A stretch of DNA of 64,000 nt from an uncultured Opitutales bacterium (lineage in GTDB: Bacteria > Verrucomicrobiota > Verrucomicrobiia > Opitutales > Seribacteraceae). Numbering within the stretch: position 1 is the stretch's first letter; every line of letters starts with the position of its first letter. A program made the translations under genes and the position numbers. The notes below the pieces were generated by a model that did not search any database, was not told the DNA's origin, and saw only the letters and a program-made list of their open reading frames with translations. Below, in pieces: positions 25,132 to 34,712 of the stretch. Location of the stretch: positions 1 through 64,000 of the forward strand of contig CALSTX010000016.1 of the NCBI GenBank assembly GCA_943789375.1, in the 5' to 3' direction.

Positions 25132-26545
25132 ATGATAAAGTCATTCCTCTTTCTTAGTGCATTTTCACTTTTCACCCATGTGGTTATTGCCGTTCAACCA
25201 AGCAAGCAAAAGCCCAATATTCTTTTCATCATGCTCGATGACTTGGGCAAAGAATGGATCAGTTGCTACGGAGCGGAGGATATCGAAACCCCAAATATCG
25301 ATGCCCTCGCTGCCGGAGGTATGAAATTTAACAATGCCTACTCAATGCCCCAGTGCACCCCTTCCCGGGCGACATTACTGACCGGAAAGTATCCCTGGCG
25401 AAATGGCTATGTGAATCACTGGGATGTACCACGCTGGGGGATTGGATACTTTGACTGGAAGCACAAAGAAAACACCACCTTTGCCCGGTTAATGAAAGAC
25501 CTGGGCTACAAAACCTGTGCTGCCGGAAAGTGGCAAATCAACGATTTCCGGATCGAACCACTGGCAATGAAAAAGCATGGGTTTGATGACTGGGCGATGT
25601 GGACGGGTTGGGAAACGGGCAATCCACCAAGCGGAGAGAGGTACCAGAATCCATACATCCACACACGGTCGGGAAGTAAAACATGCAAAGGAAAATTTGG
25701 GCCCGATATCTACACCGATCATATCATCCAGTTTATGAAAAAGCATAAGGAAGATCCGATGTGCCTTTATTTACCAATGGCCCTGCCCCATACCCCATTT
25801 GTCAGAACACCGGATGAGCCCAATGCATCCAGTAAACTCGATAGGCACAAAGCCATGGTGAGGTATATTGATAAATTGATCGGGAAGTTGGTTCACGCAC
25901 TCGAGGAGCTGGCCATCCGCGACAACACGATTCTTATTTTCACCACGGACAATGGTTCTACCGGTAGCATCACTGGAACCTTGAACGGAACCAAGGTACA
26001 GGGTGGAAAGTCGAAGGAGAAAGAATCAGGAATCTGTGCACCTTTTATCGTCAATTGCCCAGGATTGGTTGCTGCAGGCAAAGAAACCAATGCACTGACG
26101 GACTTCAGTGATCTGCTCCCCACCTTTGTTGAATTGGGCGGAGGAAAAGTCCCGGATAATTTGGTGGTGGATGGACAATCCATTGCCCCACTGATTTTAG
26201 GAAAGGAAAACGATTCCACACGCAAATGGATCATGGCCCTGGGTTTTGGCCCGGCCAAGCTGGATCAAAAAAGGATGGACGGGGAACCACGGGACCCATT
26301 TTATGTCAACCGGGTGATCCGGGACAAGACGATTCAAGGTATGGGTATCCAAAGATAAAAAGATGGTACGCTTACACGACCTAACGGAAGACCCATGGGA
26401 AAAAATCAACCTTATTGAGAGCAAAAAAGAGGAGCATAGTATAGCGAGGGGAAAGTTTAGTAAAATACTCTACTCCCTTCCGGACAAGGATGCCCGCCCC
26501 CTCTACACCCCACGGGCAAAAAACCCGTGGGATCTGAAAAAGTGA
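25132..26545 (+). pseudogene. Sulfatase, frame broken by one inserted base near the C-terminus
   Basis: Encodes an exported S1-type sulfatase. A signal peptide (FLFLSAFSLFTHVVIA) precedes PNILFIMLDDLGKEW, and the formylglycine site is C75 in PQCTPSRATLLTG. Reading is continuous to about 26331. There an extra A at 26332 shifts the frame to a stop at 26358. Removing it restores a family-typical end (KVWVSKDKKMVRLHDLTEDP to KNPWDLKK at 26545). The catalytic part is intact, so the product may be near-complete if the base is a sequencing error, or truncated if it is real. Confidence 0.85.
26509..26531. terminator. Hairpin at the end of the sulfatase gene
   Basis: CCCACGGG (26509-26516) pairs perfectly with CCCGTGGG (26524-26531) around a seven-base CAAAAAA loop. 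It lies inside the final codons and ends 14 bases before the stop. No run of T follows, so it may slow rather than terminate transcription. Confidence 0.3.
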
Positions 26546-26617
26546 AAGGAAGAAACCTAGATATATTCTCAACCTTGATGGTTAAAAAATTTATTACTGT
26601 TACAACTAATCTCGCCC

Positions 26618-26782
26618 CTGAAAGTAGGATTATTTCTTGAGGATGGCGGAACCGGGGATTGGGAACTCTACAATTTGAAAGAGGACATTGGGGAGAATAA
26701 CAACCTCTCGGCCAAGTACCCGAAAAAGGTTAAATATTTAAAAGCCTTTCTTAAATCGAAGGAAGCGGAGTTAACTAGATAA
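26618..26782 (+). pseudogene. Sulfatase C-terminal fragment
   Basis: 54 codons with no start codon, reading GDWELYNLKEDIGENNNLSA and then YPKKVKYLKAFLKSKEAEL before a stop. This is the typical end of an S1 sulfatase. It lies just after the neighbouring sulfatase, so it is the scar of a lost second sulfatase gene, not part of the intact one. Confidence 0.75.
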
Positions 26783-26827
26783 GGTCATCGGACCAGTTCA
26801 GAAGAAACTGAGAAAAAACTTACTTAT

Positions 26828-27070
26828 TTAGCAGCAACTGCACCCACCTCCACTTGGCTTCGATTTAGAGAACATTGAAAGGTTGGACTCATCAGGCTTT
26901 GTTTCCTGGCAGGAAATAAGGCGACGCACTGGAGTAAAGGGGGGCGTTTGGCCCATGTGATGATTCGCTAATGAGCATAATTGCCCCCAGTTCGTAAGAG
27001 TTTCTTTAACACTATGGCTAACAGTGATTGTCTCACCATTGGCATCGCAGTGGTAGTCATATGTGATCAT
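26828..27070 (-). CDS. FmdB-type zinc-ribbon-like protein with cysteine tail
   Basis: An 80-residue protein starting MITYDYHCDANGETITVSHS, the typical N-terminus of the FmdB-like zinc-ribbon family. The second cysteine of the first CxxC is Asn here, so the ribbon is incomplete. VRRLIS is the usual closing strand. The end is unusual: SKPSGGGCSCC places three cysteines after a flexible linker. Metal binding through the tail is possible but unproven. It is isolated between a sulfatase remnant and the FAD oxidoreductase. Confidence 0.6.
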   Translation of the reverse strand: MITYDYHCDANGETITVSHSVKETLTNWGQLCSLANHHMGQTPPFTPVRRLISCQETKPDESNLSMFSKSKPSGGGCSCC

Positions 27071-27397
27071 AAATCAATATCTTTAAATGAGATCATTTTA
27101 ATAGAGAACTTATTTAATAAAGTTCCCTTGGGCTTTTACTAGCTAAAAGTATGCAAGGTAGGTCTTGGAATAGAATTTCAATAAATCTTTGATTAATTTG
27201 TCAGGTTTTCCCGTAATTTTGGATAATGGAATATAAAAATTTTAAGAAAATAGCAGTTAAACCGTTGATTTTTGAACTTTTCGGTAGCGTTATAATTAAC
27301 GATGAATTCTGCAGATCAAAATACCCAAAACAATGAGGCTTCCCTGAAGTTTTTCATTACACACAATAGATAAAAGAAAAAGCAATACTTTCGAAAA
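27071..27397. other. Gap without a clear gene
   Basis: AT-rich. The only frame with any look of a gene is a 23-codon one at 27302-27373 (MNSADQNTQNNEASLKFF at its start), too short to support. The promoter of the downstream oxidoreductase gene should lie here, but I see no clear -35/-10 pair. Confidence 0.4.
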
Positions 27398-29320
27398 ATG
27401 AAATTTACTAAGGGAATAAAAATTATCATTAGCGTCCTGTTGGTTTGGCAAAGTTGCCTGGCTGAAGAAGTTAAGACTTATCAGGCAGATGTCTGTGTCT
27501 ATGGAGGTACGGCCAGTGGAGTAATGGCGGCATTGGCTGCAAAGAAAGAGGGGGCAAAAGTTATTTTAATTGAGCCAACCCGATACCTCGGAGGTATGAC
27601 CGGTGGAGGGATTCACCACCTCGACTGGGGTAAAGGCAATACAGTGGGCGGATCGACCTTCAGGCTCCTAACTAATGGCCTGAAAAATCAAGGTAAACGA
27701 AACCCTACCAGCGTGCTAGGTGTAGGGAACAAAGAGTATCGGGAGCGTTTCAGAAAGGCGATAGATACAGCGGGAATCAAAGTAATCTACGAACATCGCC
27801 TGGGAAATGTCCAAGTTGGAGGAAAGACAATCGAACATCCAACGCGGAAGAAACCGATTGCTTTGGGAGAGAAATTTTCCTCAAAGAAAAAAGAAAATTC
27901 TATCCGCTCAATCATGCTCGACTATGCACCAGTCGATGAAACCGGCTGCCCTCCCGCACAGCCCACCAAAAGCAATGTGATCAAGGTTTCCGCAAAGGTA
28001 TTTATCGATTGTTCCTATGAGGGAGACTTACTTGCACTGAGCGGGGTGAGCTACACATGGGGTCGTGAATCACGGGAACATTACAATGAATCCCTAGCAG
28101 GGGTGCGGCCAAGTCTGTGGGTTCATGATATTGATCCTTACCTTAAACCGGGAAACCCAAAGAGTGGATTGATCCCATTCATTCAGGACAGGCAGACCGG
28201 CCCCTTGGGCAGTGCGGATGATTTAACCATGGGGTATTGCTTCCGCTATGAGTTCGATAAGAGCGGGAAAGGCATTCCCGATTCCAGAACCCGTGGATTA
28301 CGATCCGGCTGAATTTGAACTCTACCGCCGGGCCTTAAACGGGAATCTAGATATATTCTCAAGCCGCAAAATGCGCTACTCCCTCAACCTAAAGGAAGCC
28401 AAGAAGCACCCGTTTGTCGGCGGTGCCAACCTCAACCGTAATCTCATGGCCTCGACTGCATACGGATGTAATGTGGATTACCCGAATGGAGACTGGGCAA
28501 CACGCTCACGGATATGGAAGTTCCACCAGGAGTTTCTCAGCAAAATTGTCCACTTCGCTAAAATCGGATCCCTCCAGCCCCGAAAGCTTACAAAACTATG
28601 CAAAGAGACTGACCTTTAAGCGTGGCCCCTTTGATGAAACCGGAGGCTGGCCAAGCCAACTCTATGTTCGCGAGGCGAGAAGAATGGTGTCCTCCTATGT
28701 GGTTTCGCAGAAGGATATTGCGGGAGAAACGAACCCGGCTCATCCAGTTGGTCTGGCAGCCTATGGAGTGGATGATTGGCCCTATGCAGTAGTGGTGGAG
28801 GATGGCAAAAGTTGCGGTACAGGGAGGTGAGTTCTCCATCATCTATCTGGACGGAGGAAAATACAACGGCAGTTATAAAATTCCCTACGAATCGATTGTG
28901 CCCACTAGGGGAGAGTGTGATAACCTGATCGTTCCTGTATGTGTATCGGCGAGCCATATTGCCTTCACCTCTTTACGGATGGAACCCGTGTGGATGATCC
29001 TTGGGGAATCCGCTGGCGTGGCGGCAGCATTAGCAATTGATGGTGGTATTCCTGTGCAGGATGTTCCCTACGAAACACTACGACCCAAGCTGGATGAACT
29101 TGGCCAGAAGCTAGTTCGTGGCGCGGATGGAAAACACAACGACCAACCCAGGGTATGGAACTCACGCAAGCAATGGAATGCGCAAAAGAAGGGATATGAG
29201 TGGCTCTTTCCCCATATCGATAAAGATTCCAACGGAAAAATCTCTTCGGAGGAATATATCAACTTCCAGAAATTCAAATCGAAAAATGAGAATTGGAAGG
29301 AAGTCCTAAAAAAAAACTGA
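27398..29320 (+). pseudogene. FAD-dependent oxidoreductase with C-terminal EF-hand, three frameshifts
   Basis: Read across the breaks, this is an exported FAD_oxidored protein of about 640 residues. A signal peptide precedes ADVCVYGGTASGVMAALAAK (dinucleotide-binding fold), then LGGMTGGGIHHLDWG. The C-terminus is an EF-hand, IDKDSNGKISSEEYINFQKF. One extra base each at 28280, in the AAAA at 28560-28563, and in the AAAA at 28807-28810 moves the frame by +1 three times, so the original frame returns. Two of the three insertions lie in short A runs. It is either a young pseudogene or sequencing error. The last frame meets the sulfatase at an A9 run (29308-29316). Confidence 0.8.
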
Positions 29321-30561
29321 GCAATAAGGCTGAGCCTTCCCAGCACAAACCCAACATTGTACTCGTCTTTGCCGATGATTTAGGCATCGAAGCTCTCAAC
29401 GCCTACGGTGGACATGGTATCAAGACTCCTCATCTTGACAGGCTCGCGAAAGATGGAATGTTGTTCACCCATTGCTTTGCCAACCCCGCCTGTTCTCCAT
29501 CCCGGGCGGAGCTACTTACTGGCACCTACCCCATTCATAATGGGATTCAACATGTTCTGGGAAAGTGGGAGGACAGAAACTATCTGGATCCCGAAAACTT
29601 TAACAGCTTTGCCAATCAGTTAAAAAAGGCGGGGTACGCGACTGCTGTTGCCGGTAAATGGAACCTATCCTGGCTGGCACGAAATAATACAGTCAACGCC
29701 TTCGGGTTCGACGAATATTGCCTCTGGCAAATGTATGACCGGAAAGGAGTAAAGCGCTCCCGTTTTTACCAGCCCTATTTTAATATCAATGGATCGATTG
29801 AAGAGGAATCCATTGCCGACCGGTTTGGCCCGGATGTACTCGCGGACTTCGTCATCGATTTCATGACAAGAAAGAAGGACGAACCTTTCCTCATCTACTA
29901 CCCTGCCCTATTAGTTCATACCCCATACATTCGTGTTCCAGGTAGTCCAAAAGTAAATTCACTGCCTGATGATCAGCAAAAAAACGGCACCGAATGCTTC
30001 CCGGAAATGGTTAAATATTTGGACAAGAATGTGGGCAGGTTAATGAGCACAGTTGAGGAACTTGGCATAGCCAAAAATACGGTCTTTATTTTTTGTGCGG
30101 ACAATGGCACGCATGGCCCGGTTACATCGGTATGGGGAGATAACCGAACTAAGATCAAAGGAGGTAAAATGACCATGACCGATCGTGGTTCGCGGGTGCC
30201 CTTGCTCGTTAGCTGGCCAGGGAAGATCGAGCCCGGCTCGCAGTGTAATGATCTGGTTGAATTGGCTGATTTCCTGCCCACCTTGCTTCAACTTGCGTCA
30301 GCCCCCGAGCCTAAGCAATCGATCGATGGAACAAGTTTTTTACCCCAGTTACTTGGAAAAGAAGGCTCACCCAAAGAATGGGTTCATATCGAATATGTAA
30401 AGAACCGGCAGATCCGAAACAAGGAATGGACCTATACCAATAAAGGAGACCTCATTAAAGTAAACCAACCGGGAGAACCAGAAAACCGCCCAGAGAGGAC
30501 GATCGATTATATCAAAATTCGCAAGGAGATGGAGCGAACTCTTAATCTGATTGTGAAGTGA
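29293..30561 (+). CDS. Sulfatase (S1 family), no own signal peptide
   Basis: A sulfatase core of about 420 residues: PNIVLVFADDLGIEALNAYG, formylglycine site C67 in NPACSPSRAELLTG, and CADNGTHGPVT further on. It lacks an N-terminal signal peptide and a good start: the only starts nearby are a TTG at 29293 and codons inside the end of the upstream oxidoreductase. Just upstream, an A9 run in CTAAAAAAAAACTGA permits a -1 slip. That slip would join the EF-hand oxidoreductase and this sulfatase into one exported chain. A single lost A would do the same. In this group the sulfatase is expected to be exported, so the fusion reading is attractive. Confidence 0.8.
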   Translation: MEGSPKKKLSNKAEPSQHKPNIVLVFADDLGIEALNAYGGHGIKTPHLDRLAKDGMLFTHCFANPACSPSRAELLTGTYPIHNGIQHVLGKWEDRNYLDPENFNSFANQLKKAGYATAVAGKWNLSWLARNNTVNAFGFDEYCLWQMYDRKGVKRSRFYQPYFNINGSIEEESIADRFGPDVLADFVIDFMTRKKDEPFLIYYPALLVHTPYIRVPGSPKVNSLPDDQQKNGTECFPEMVKYLDKNVGRLMSTVEELGIAKNTVFIFCADNGTHGPVTSVWGDNRTKIKGGKMTMTDRGSRVPLLVSWPGKIEPGSQCNDLVELADFLPTLLQLASAPEPKQSIDGTSFLPQLLGKEGSPKEWVHIEYVKNRQIRNKEWTYTNKGDLIKVNQPGEPENRPERTIDYIKIRKEMERTLNLIVK

Positions 30562-30735
30562 GCTTGCAAGATTTCAATCCCCCAAAAGCTCTTCTAAGAA
30601 ACTTTTTATAGACTAGCAAATTGTTGCCCATGTATTGGAGCTCTCAAAAATTTTTCTACCAAGATTTATTCTTTTATGCTCCACAAATAGAGATTTAATA
30701 TATAATTACTCAAAATTGTTAAAAACTATAAATTC

Positions 30736-31599
30736 ATGAAATTATCATCCACCCGTACCCTCATCCTAACACTCACGCTTGCTGTATTTTCCTCCTTTGC
30801 ATTTGGGGCTAAGAAAGTCGTTTTCTTGGCTGACGGCGGGAAAAACAACGAAAAGCATAACCATGTCGATGGGAATGACATTTTGGCTGCTGCCCTCGAG
30901 GAGAGTAAACTGGGTTTTAAAACTGCCCAATACAAAGGCTGGCCAGCTGACCCCAAAGCCTTTGATGGAGTGGACTCTGTTGTTATGTTCTGTAACGGAG
31001 GAAAGAAACATCACTTGGTGATGAAGCACCTCGACCAATTTGAAAAGATGATCAACGATGGAGTGGGGTTTGTATTCATGCACTATGGTGTGGAAGTACC
31101 CAAGGGAAGAGCTGGAGATTTGATGCTCCGGGCAATGGGTGGATACTTTGAAGAACACTGGTCGGTAAACCCTCACTGGAAAGCAGATTTTAAATCCTTA
31201 CCCAAGCACCCAATTACCCGTGGTGTTAAACCTTTTGTGCAGGATGATGAGTGGTACTACCATATGCGCTTCCAGCCAAACATGAAGGGCGTTACCCCCA
31301 TTCTCTCTGCACATCCTCCTCAGTCCACCATGAACCGCCCGGACGGACCCCACTCCAATAACCCCCATGTTCGTAAATCTATGGCAGCCGGAGAAATCCA
31401 ACACATTGGATGGGCCTATGAACGCCCCAACGGCAAAGGACGTGGGTTCGGAACCACCGGTGGACACTATCACAAGACCTGGGCAAGAGATGACTGGCGC
31501 ACTTTGATTTTAAATGCAATTATTTGGACATGTGGAACCGAAGTTCCTGAAGGTGGGGTTCCATCAATTCCAACATTAAATATTCCTGTCCCTAAGTGA
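30736..31599 (+). CDS. Exported ThuA-like protein
   Basis: A 287-residue protein with signal peptide (TRTLILTLTLAVFSSFAFG). The body matches ThuA-like domains, a glutamine-amidotransferase-like fold found in trehalose-utilisation and many PVC-group secreted proteins: VVFLADGGKNNEKHNHVDGN, VVMFCNGGKKHH, GFVFMHYGVEVPKG, and GGHYHKTWARDDWR at the end. Function outside the trehalose context is not settled. It lies 174 bp after the sulfatase. Confidence 0.88.
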   Translation: MKLSSTRTLILTLTLAVFSSFAFGAKKVVFLADGGKNNEKHNHVDGNDILAAALEESKLGFKTAQYKGWPADPKAFDGVDSVVMFCNGGKKHHLVMKHLDQFEKMINDGVGFVFMHYGVEVPKGRAGDLMLRAMGGYFEEHWSVNPHWKADFKSLPKHPITRGVKPFVQDDEWYYHMRFQPNMKGVTPILSAHPPQSTMNRPDGPHSNNPHVRKSMAAGEIQHIGWAYERPNGKGRGFGTTGGHYHKTWARDDWRTLILNAIIWTCGTEVPEGGVPSIPTLNIPVPK

Positions 31600-31616
31600 T
31601 TAAAGTATAGGCATGT

Positions 31617-31630
31617 CCTATTCGAATAGG
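31617..31630. repeat. 14-bp perfect palindrome
   Basis: CCTATTCGAATAGG, 18 bp after the ThuA-like stop. A perfect palindrome without a loop is unlikely to be a terminator; it could be a protein-binding site or chance. Confidence 0.3.
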
Positions 31631-31651
31631 GAAACGACTTAGTGTAGTATC

Positions 31652-31831
31652 TTACCTAAAACGAACAATTGCCTTCTCATATCCGATGTGGCGGGTGTAG
31701 AATGTTTCCTTTTCCATTGGCGTCTCATAGGAAAGTAATTCGATCTTATTCACCTGTTCGCACAGAGCTTTTAATAAACTTTGAGTAATCAATCGTGCCT
31801 GAGAAGTGCCGAGGCAATTTTGTATCCTAAG
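31652..31831 (-). pseudogene. Cytochrome P450 C-terminal remnant
   Basis: A minus-strand reading of about 60 codons matches the end of a P450: IQNCLGTSQARLITQSLL includes the heme-thiolate cysteine (CLG, then A-R of the following helix). KIELLSYETPMEK and YEKAIVRFR at the stop complete the tail. No upstream part exists: the GH gene begins 65 bp on. This is the debris of a lost P450 gene. Confidence 0.75.
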
Positions 31832-31896
31832 ACGAAATCGGGAGTGATAGTTAGAAGCTTGGTTTTCACAGTGATTAAAAATATTTAATTAAGTGT

Positions 31897-33636
31897 TTAC
31901 CGGGTGAGTGCCTTCACAAAATCAATACGGGTGAATTTATTTATACCTGGCACAGAAACATTTAAAACATCCCCCTTCACTTTGTAAGGACCGAGATTAT
32001 ACTTTTGGGTGCCTTCATTCTGCCCGGTTTTAAGACTGATATTTTTAGTCGTCACCTTTACCCAGTAGGACTGTCCCTCGGTAAAGCCTTCCCCACGGAA
32101 GTCACGCTTTGAATTTTTATGATTAAAACGCTTCCCCGTTTGCACGGTCGCAGGAATTGCGACATTCGCTGGTTTATCGCCGGTGCCACCGCTGGAATAA
32201 ACAAGGGTGGTAAACTTTTGTTGCGTCCGATTCCAGGTGGATACCCGGTATCTCTCATTCCCGGTGTAGCCTGGGCCGGCCACGGCAATATCATTCCCTC
32301 TTTCTCCGGCCAAGGCATGCCTTATGACTTCGTCACGGCCACCGCCCGCCTGAGCAAACCACTTCCATACATAGTACATTAAATGATTGGGGTCAGGTGG
32401 GTTAATATAATCAGTAATTGTGAAAATCTCTCCCTGACCATCCGCTACCTTAAAGTCATTATCTCGGCCACGAAGGGAAACTTTTCGCGTGATCACACCA
32501 GCCCCACCATCCATGGCATCGATCACAAGTTCAGGTCGCAACTTCCTGACCCTTCCGTTGTAATCCCTTCTTTTAGTCAAACCCATCGACCAGGGACTTT
32601 CGTTATCCGTCCACAAAAAATTCATCACATTCATTCCACGCTCCATGCAATTACCCATTAATGTAAGAGTTTTATGGAAGCCATCGACTTCGTCTTTTTT
32701 CCCGTCACCATTGACATCCGCACTTAATTCCATGGTTCCCAATTTCCCATCATCCCAGTTCACCCATGCTTCCGCGGATACAATTGGTTTCAAGGAGTAA
32801 CCCTCACGGTCCAATTTCGAGCGAACCAAATCATAATTGCCCCAGGTCGAAGTAATAAAGCTACCATCCATCATCCCATAGCCATCATGGTGGTCCGATA
32901 CATTAATGTTTAATGAATCCACCAAACCGAGCAGTTTTTCATTGGTAATCAAGCGCTCATAAAAGTCATCCACCGCTTCTCCCCCAATCCCTTTTAGACC
33001 CTGCAGTATCGGACAACCCTGGCAGGGGGAGCATCCCGAAGTGGAGACTAAAACCGGGGAGCTTGGCTTGGCATCATACACTTCCCGAACAGCTTCCGCT
33101 CCCTTGATAAAAATTTCATTATGAAGAAACTCAACATCCGCTCCGGGCATAATGCTTTTCAAATTGGTTTCATGTCCAAGCTGATAAGAATGTACCCGGC
33201 CTTTAAAGTGGGTAGCTAAACGGGTCATAAAGGCATTAAAGTGATCAAGTTTCGGGCGCTTGCCCCCGTTGGGTGCAATCTCAGATGCCCATCCCGGGCA
33301 TCCAAAGAAAACAAATTCCACTTTCAAACCTGCCTGATTACTGGCGGTGACCACCTGGTCAAACATCCTTAAACCGGGAGAAGGATTTTTTTGATAGTTG
33401 GTATGAGCAGAGGTAGGCTCAACTTGCTGCCAAGCGACCCAAAACATAACATAACTGCTTTCCTCAGCCAGCATGGGCCGGGTCAGTTCATACTCGTTAT
33501 TGTGCGGCCGGGAAGAGGAAGGCTGCCACCGCACACCCACTTGCATATGATCAGTCGTCCATTGATAAGCTGATACAAAACCTGGAGTCAGAAAGCAGAT
33601 AGTGAGACAGAATAGGTAAAGTGTGAAAGTACGCAT
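31897..33636 (-). CDS. Exported glycoside-hydrolase-like (clan GH-A type) protein
   Basis: A 579-residue protein with signal peptide (MRTFTLYLFCLTICFLTPGF). A TIM-barrel-like fold is suggested by YVMFWVAWQQVEPT, then VEFVFFGCPGWASE. Candidate acid/base is the Glu of QLGHETNLKS; candidate nucleophile is in PIVSAEAWVNWDDG. Cysteines in SGCSPCQGC may form disulfides. The last third looks like an added beta domain. The ATG at 33636 is chosen over the frame start at 33702, whose extra 22 residues do not look like the natural leader. The gene is divergent from the GntR regulator (200-base intergenic region), so it may share its control. Confidence 0.75.
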   Translation of the reverse strand: MRTFTLYLFCLTICFLTPGFVSAYQWTTDHMQVGVRWQPSSSRPHNNEYELTRPMLAEESSYVMFWVAWQQVEPTSAHTNYQKNPSPGLRMFDQVVTASNQAGLKVEFVFFGCPGWASEIAPNGGKRPKLDHFNAFMTRLATHFKGRVHSYQLGHETNLKSIMPGADVEFLHNEIFIKGAEAVREVYDAKPSSPVLVSTSGCSPCQGCPILQGLKGIGGEAVDDFYERLITNEKLLGLVDSLNINVSDHHDGYGMMDGSFITSTWGNYDLVRSKLDREGYSLKPIVSAEAWVNWDDGKLGTMELSADVNGDGKKDEVDGFHKTLTLMGNCMERGMNVMNFLWTDNESPWSMGLTKRRDYNGRVRKLRPELVIDAMDGGAGVITRKVSLRGRDNDFKVADGQGEIFTITDYINPPDPNHLMYYVWKWFAQAGGGRDEVIRHALAGERGNDIAVAGPGYTGNERYRVSTWNRTQQKFTTLVYSSGGTGDKPANVAIPATVQTGKRFNHKNSKRDFRGEGFTEGQSYWVKVTTKNISLKTGQNEGTQKYNLGPYKVKGDVLNVSVPGINKFTRIDFVKALTR

Positions 33637-33836
33637 GGATTCGGTTAGGTTTTGATAAAAGAAAAGAAAAGAAATCAAACCAAGGAAAGACAAAATGAAC
33701 AAGTATTATCGGGCTCTTTATCTTAGATTCTAAAAGAGATAATTAACATTTCTCCTTGAAACTAAATCAAATTATTTTGCTATTGTTGACAAAATAAATT
33801 TGCACTCTCCTTTTTTGGTATAAAGATGAGGGGCAG

Positions 33837-34712
33837 ATGAGTTTAGTCACCCGTATCAAAAACGAAATAGGCTCGCGCCTGGAAAGAAGTGAGGATCTGC
33901 AAATCCCACTTACTGTTCAGGGGTTGAGTGAACATTATGGAGTAAGTTATACCCCTGTAAGGGAAGCAATTGGGGAGTTGATCGGGGTCGGATTAATCCG
34001 CAAAAAAAGCAACGGCCGACTCGAAGCGACTCCCCCCAATAAACGAACAAAGAAATCAATCTTCCTGACCAAAAAGGAATCTGAAAAGAAACCGGTGGAC
34101 AATATTACCAAAGAACTGGTGGAAATCAGTCTTGGCGGGGAAGAGTGTTTTGTTCGGGAAGAAACCACTGCCAGCAAGCATGGCCTGACCCGATCGACCT
34201 TGCGTCAAATCTTGCAACGCCTCGCTGGGGAGGGCCTCCTCGAACATGTGCCAAGACGAGGATGGCGGGTAAAACCATTCCGTCAGGAAGACATGGATGC
34301 ATTTATTGAAGTCCGCGAAGTAATGGAGTTAAAGGCCGTGGATTTGGCCAAGGCCAAGTTATGTTCCCAGGAGTCCCAAAGGAAACTTCGGCAGATAAGA
34401 GAAAATAACCAGTTGGCTAAAGGGAAGAAAGATCAGGCAAAAATTGATAATTCCTTGCACGCTTATCTTATCGATCTGGCAGCCAATCCATACATTAACG
34501 ATTTTTTCAACCGGCACGGTCGATATTTTACCATTCTATTTAATTGGGAAGGAGAGAACGAGAAAGCAGCCGCTGAAGCAGTTACCCAGCATCATGAAAT
34601 TATTGATGCCTTGCTTGCCCAAAACTGGTCCTTTGCAAAGAAGCTACTTTCCCATCACTTTCATAGTAACCACCCAGTGCTCAGCAACCTCAGAGGAATT
34701 AAAAACAAGTGA
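33837..34712 (+). CDS. GntR-like regulator with two winged-helix domains
   Basis: A 291-residue protein. Residues ~1-60 carry one GntR-type helix-turn-helix (LTVQGLSEHYGVSYTPVREA, then GLIRKKSNGRLEA). Residues ~95-150 carry a second (EETTASKHGLTRSTLRQILQ, then LLEHVPRRGWRVKPF). The C-terminal helical part has FCD-like features (VREVMELKAVDLAKAKL, and QHHEIIDALL). Two DNA-binding units in one chain are unusual. It is the first gene of the rightward carbohydrate cluster and overlaps the next gene by one base, so it probably responds to a sugar intermediate and controls the cluster and the divergent GH gene. Confidence 0.82.
   Translation: MSLVTRIKNEIGSRLERSEDLQIPLTVQGLSEHYGVSYTPVREAIGELIGVGLIRKKSNGRLEATPPNKRTKKSIFLTKKESEKKPVDNITKELVEISLGGEECFVREETTASKHGLTRSTLRQILQRLAGEGLLEHVPRRGWRVKPFRQEDMDAFIEVREVMELKAVDLAKAKLCSQESQRKLRQIRENNQLAKGKKDQAKIDNSLHAYLIDLAANPYINDFFNRHGRYFTILFNWEGENEKAAAEAVTQHHEIIDALLAQNWSFAKKLLSHHFHSNHPVLSNLRGIKNK

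Noticed and set aside
26558-28365. A 16-base word, CTAGATATATTCTCAA, occurs near 26558 and near 28350.
   Set aside because: A single 16-base repeat is expected by chance in 64 kb and the surroundings are unrelated.
33786-33824. TTGACA and TATAAA as a promoter before the GntR gene.
   Set aside because: The 27-bp spacing is too long for a standard promoter.
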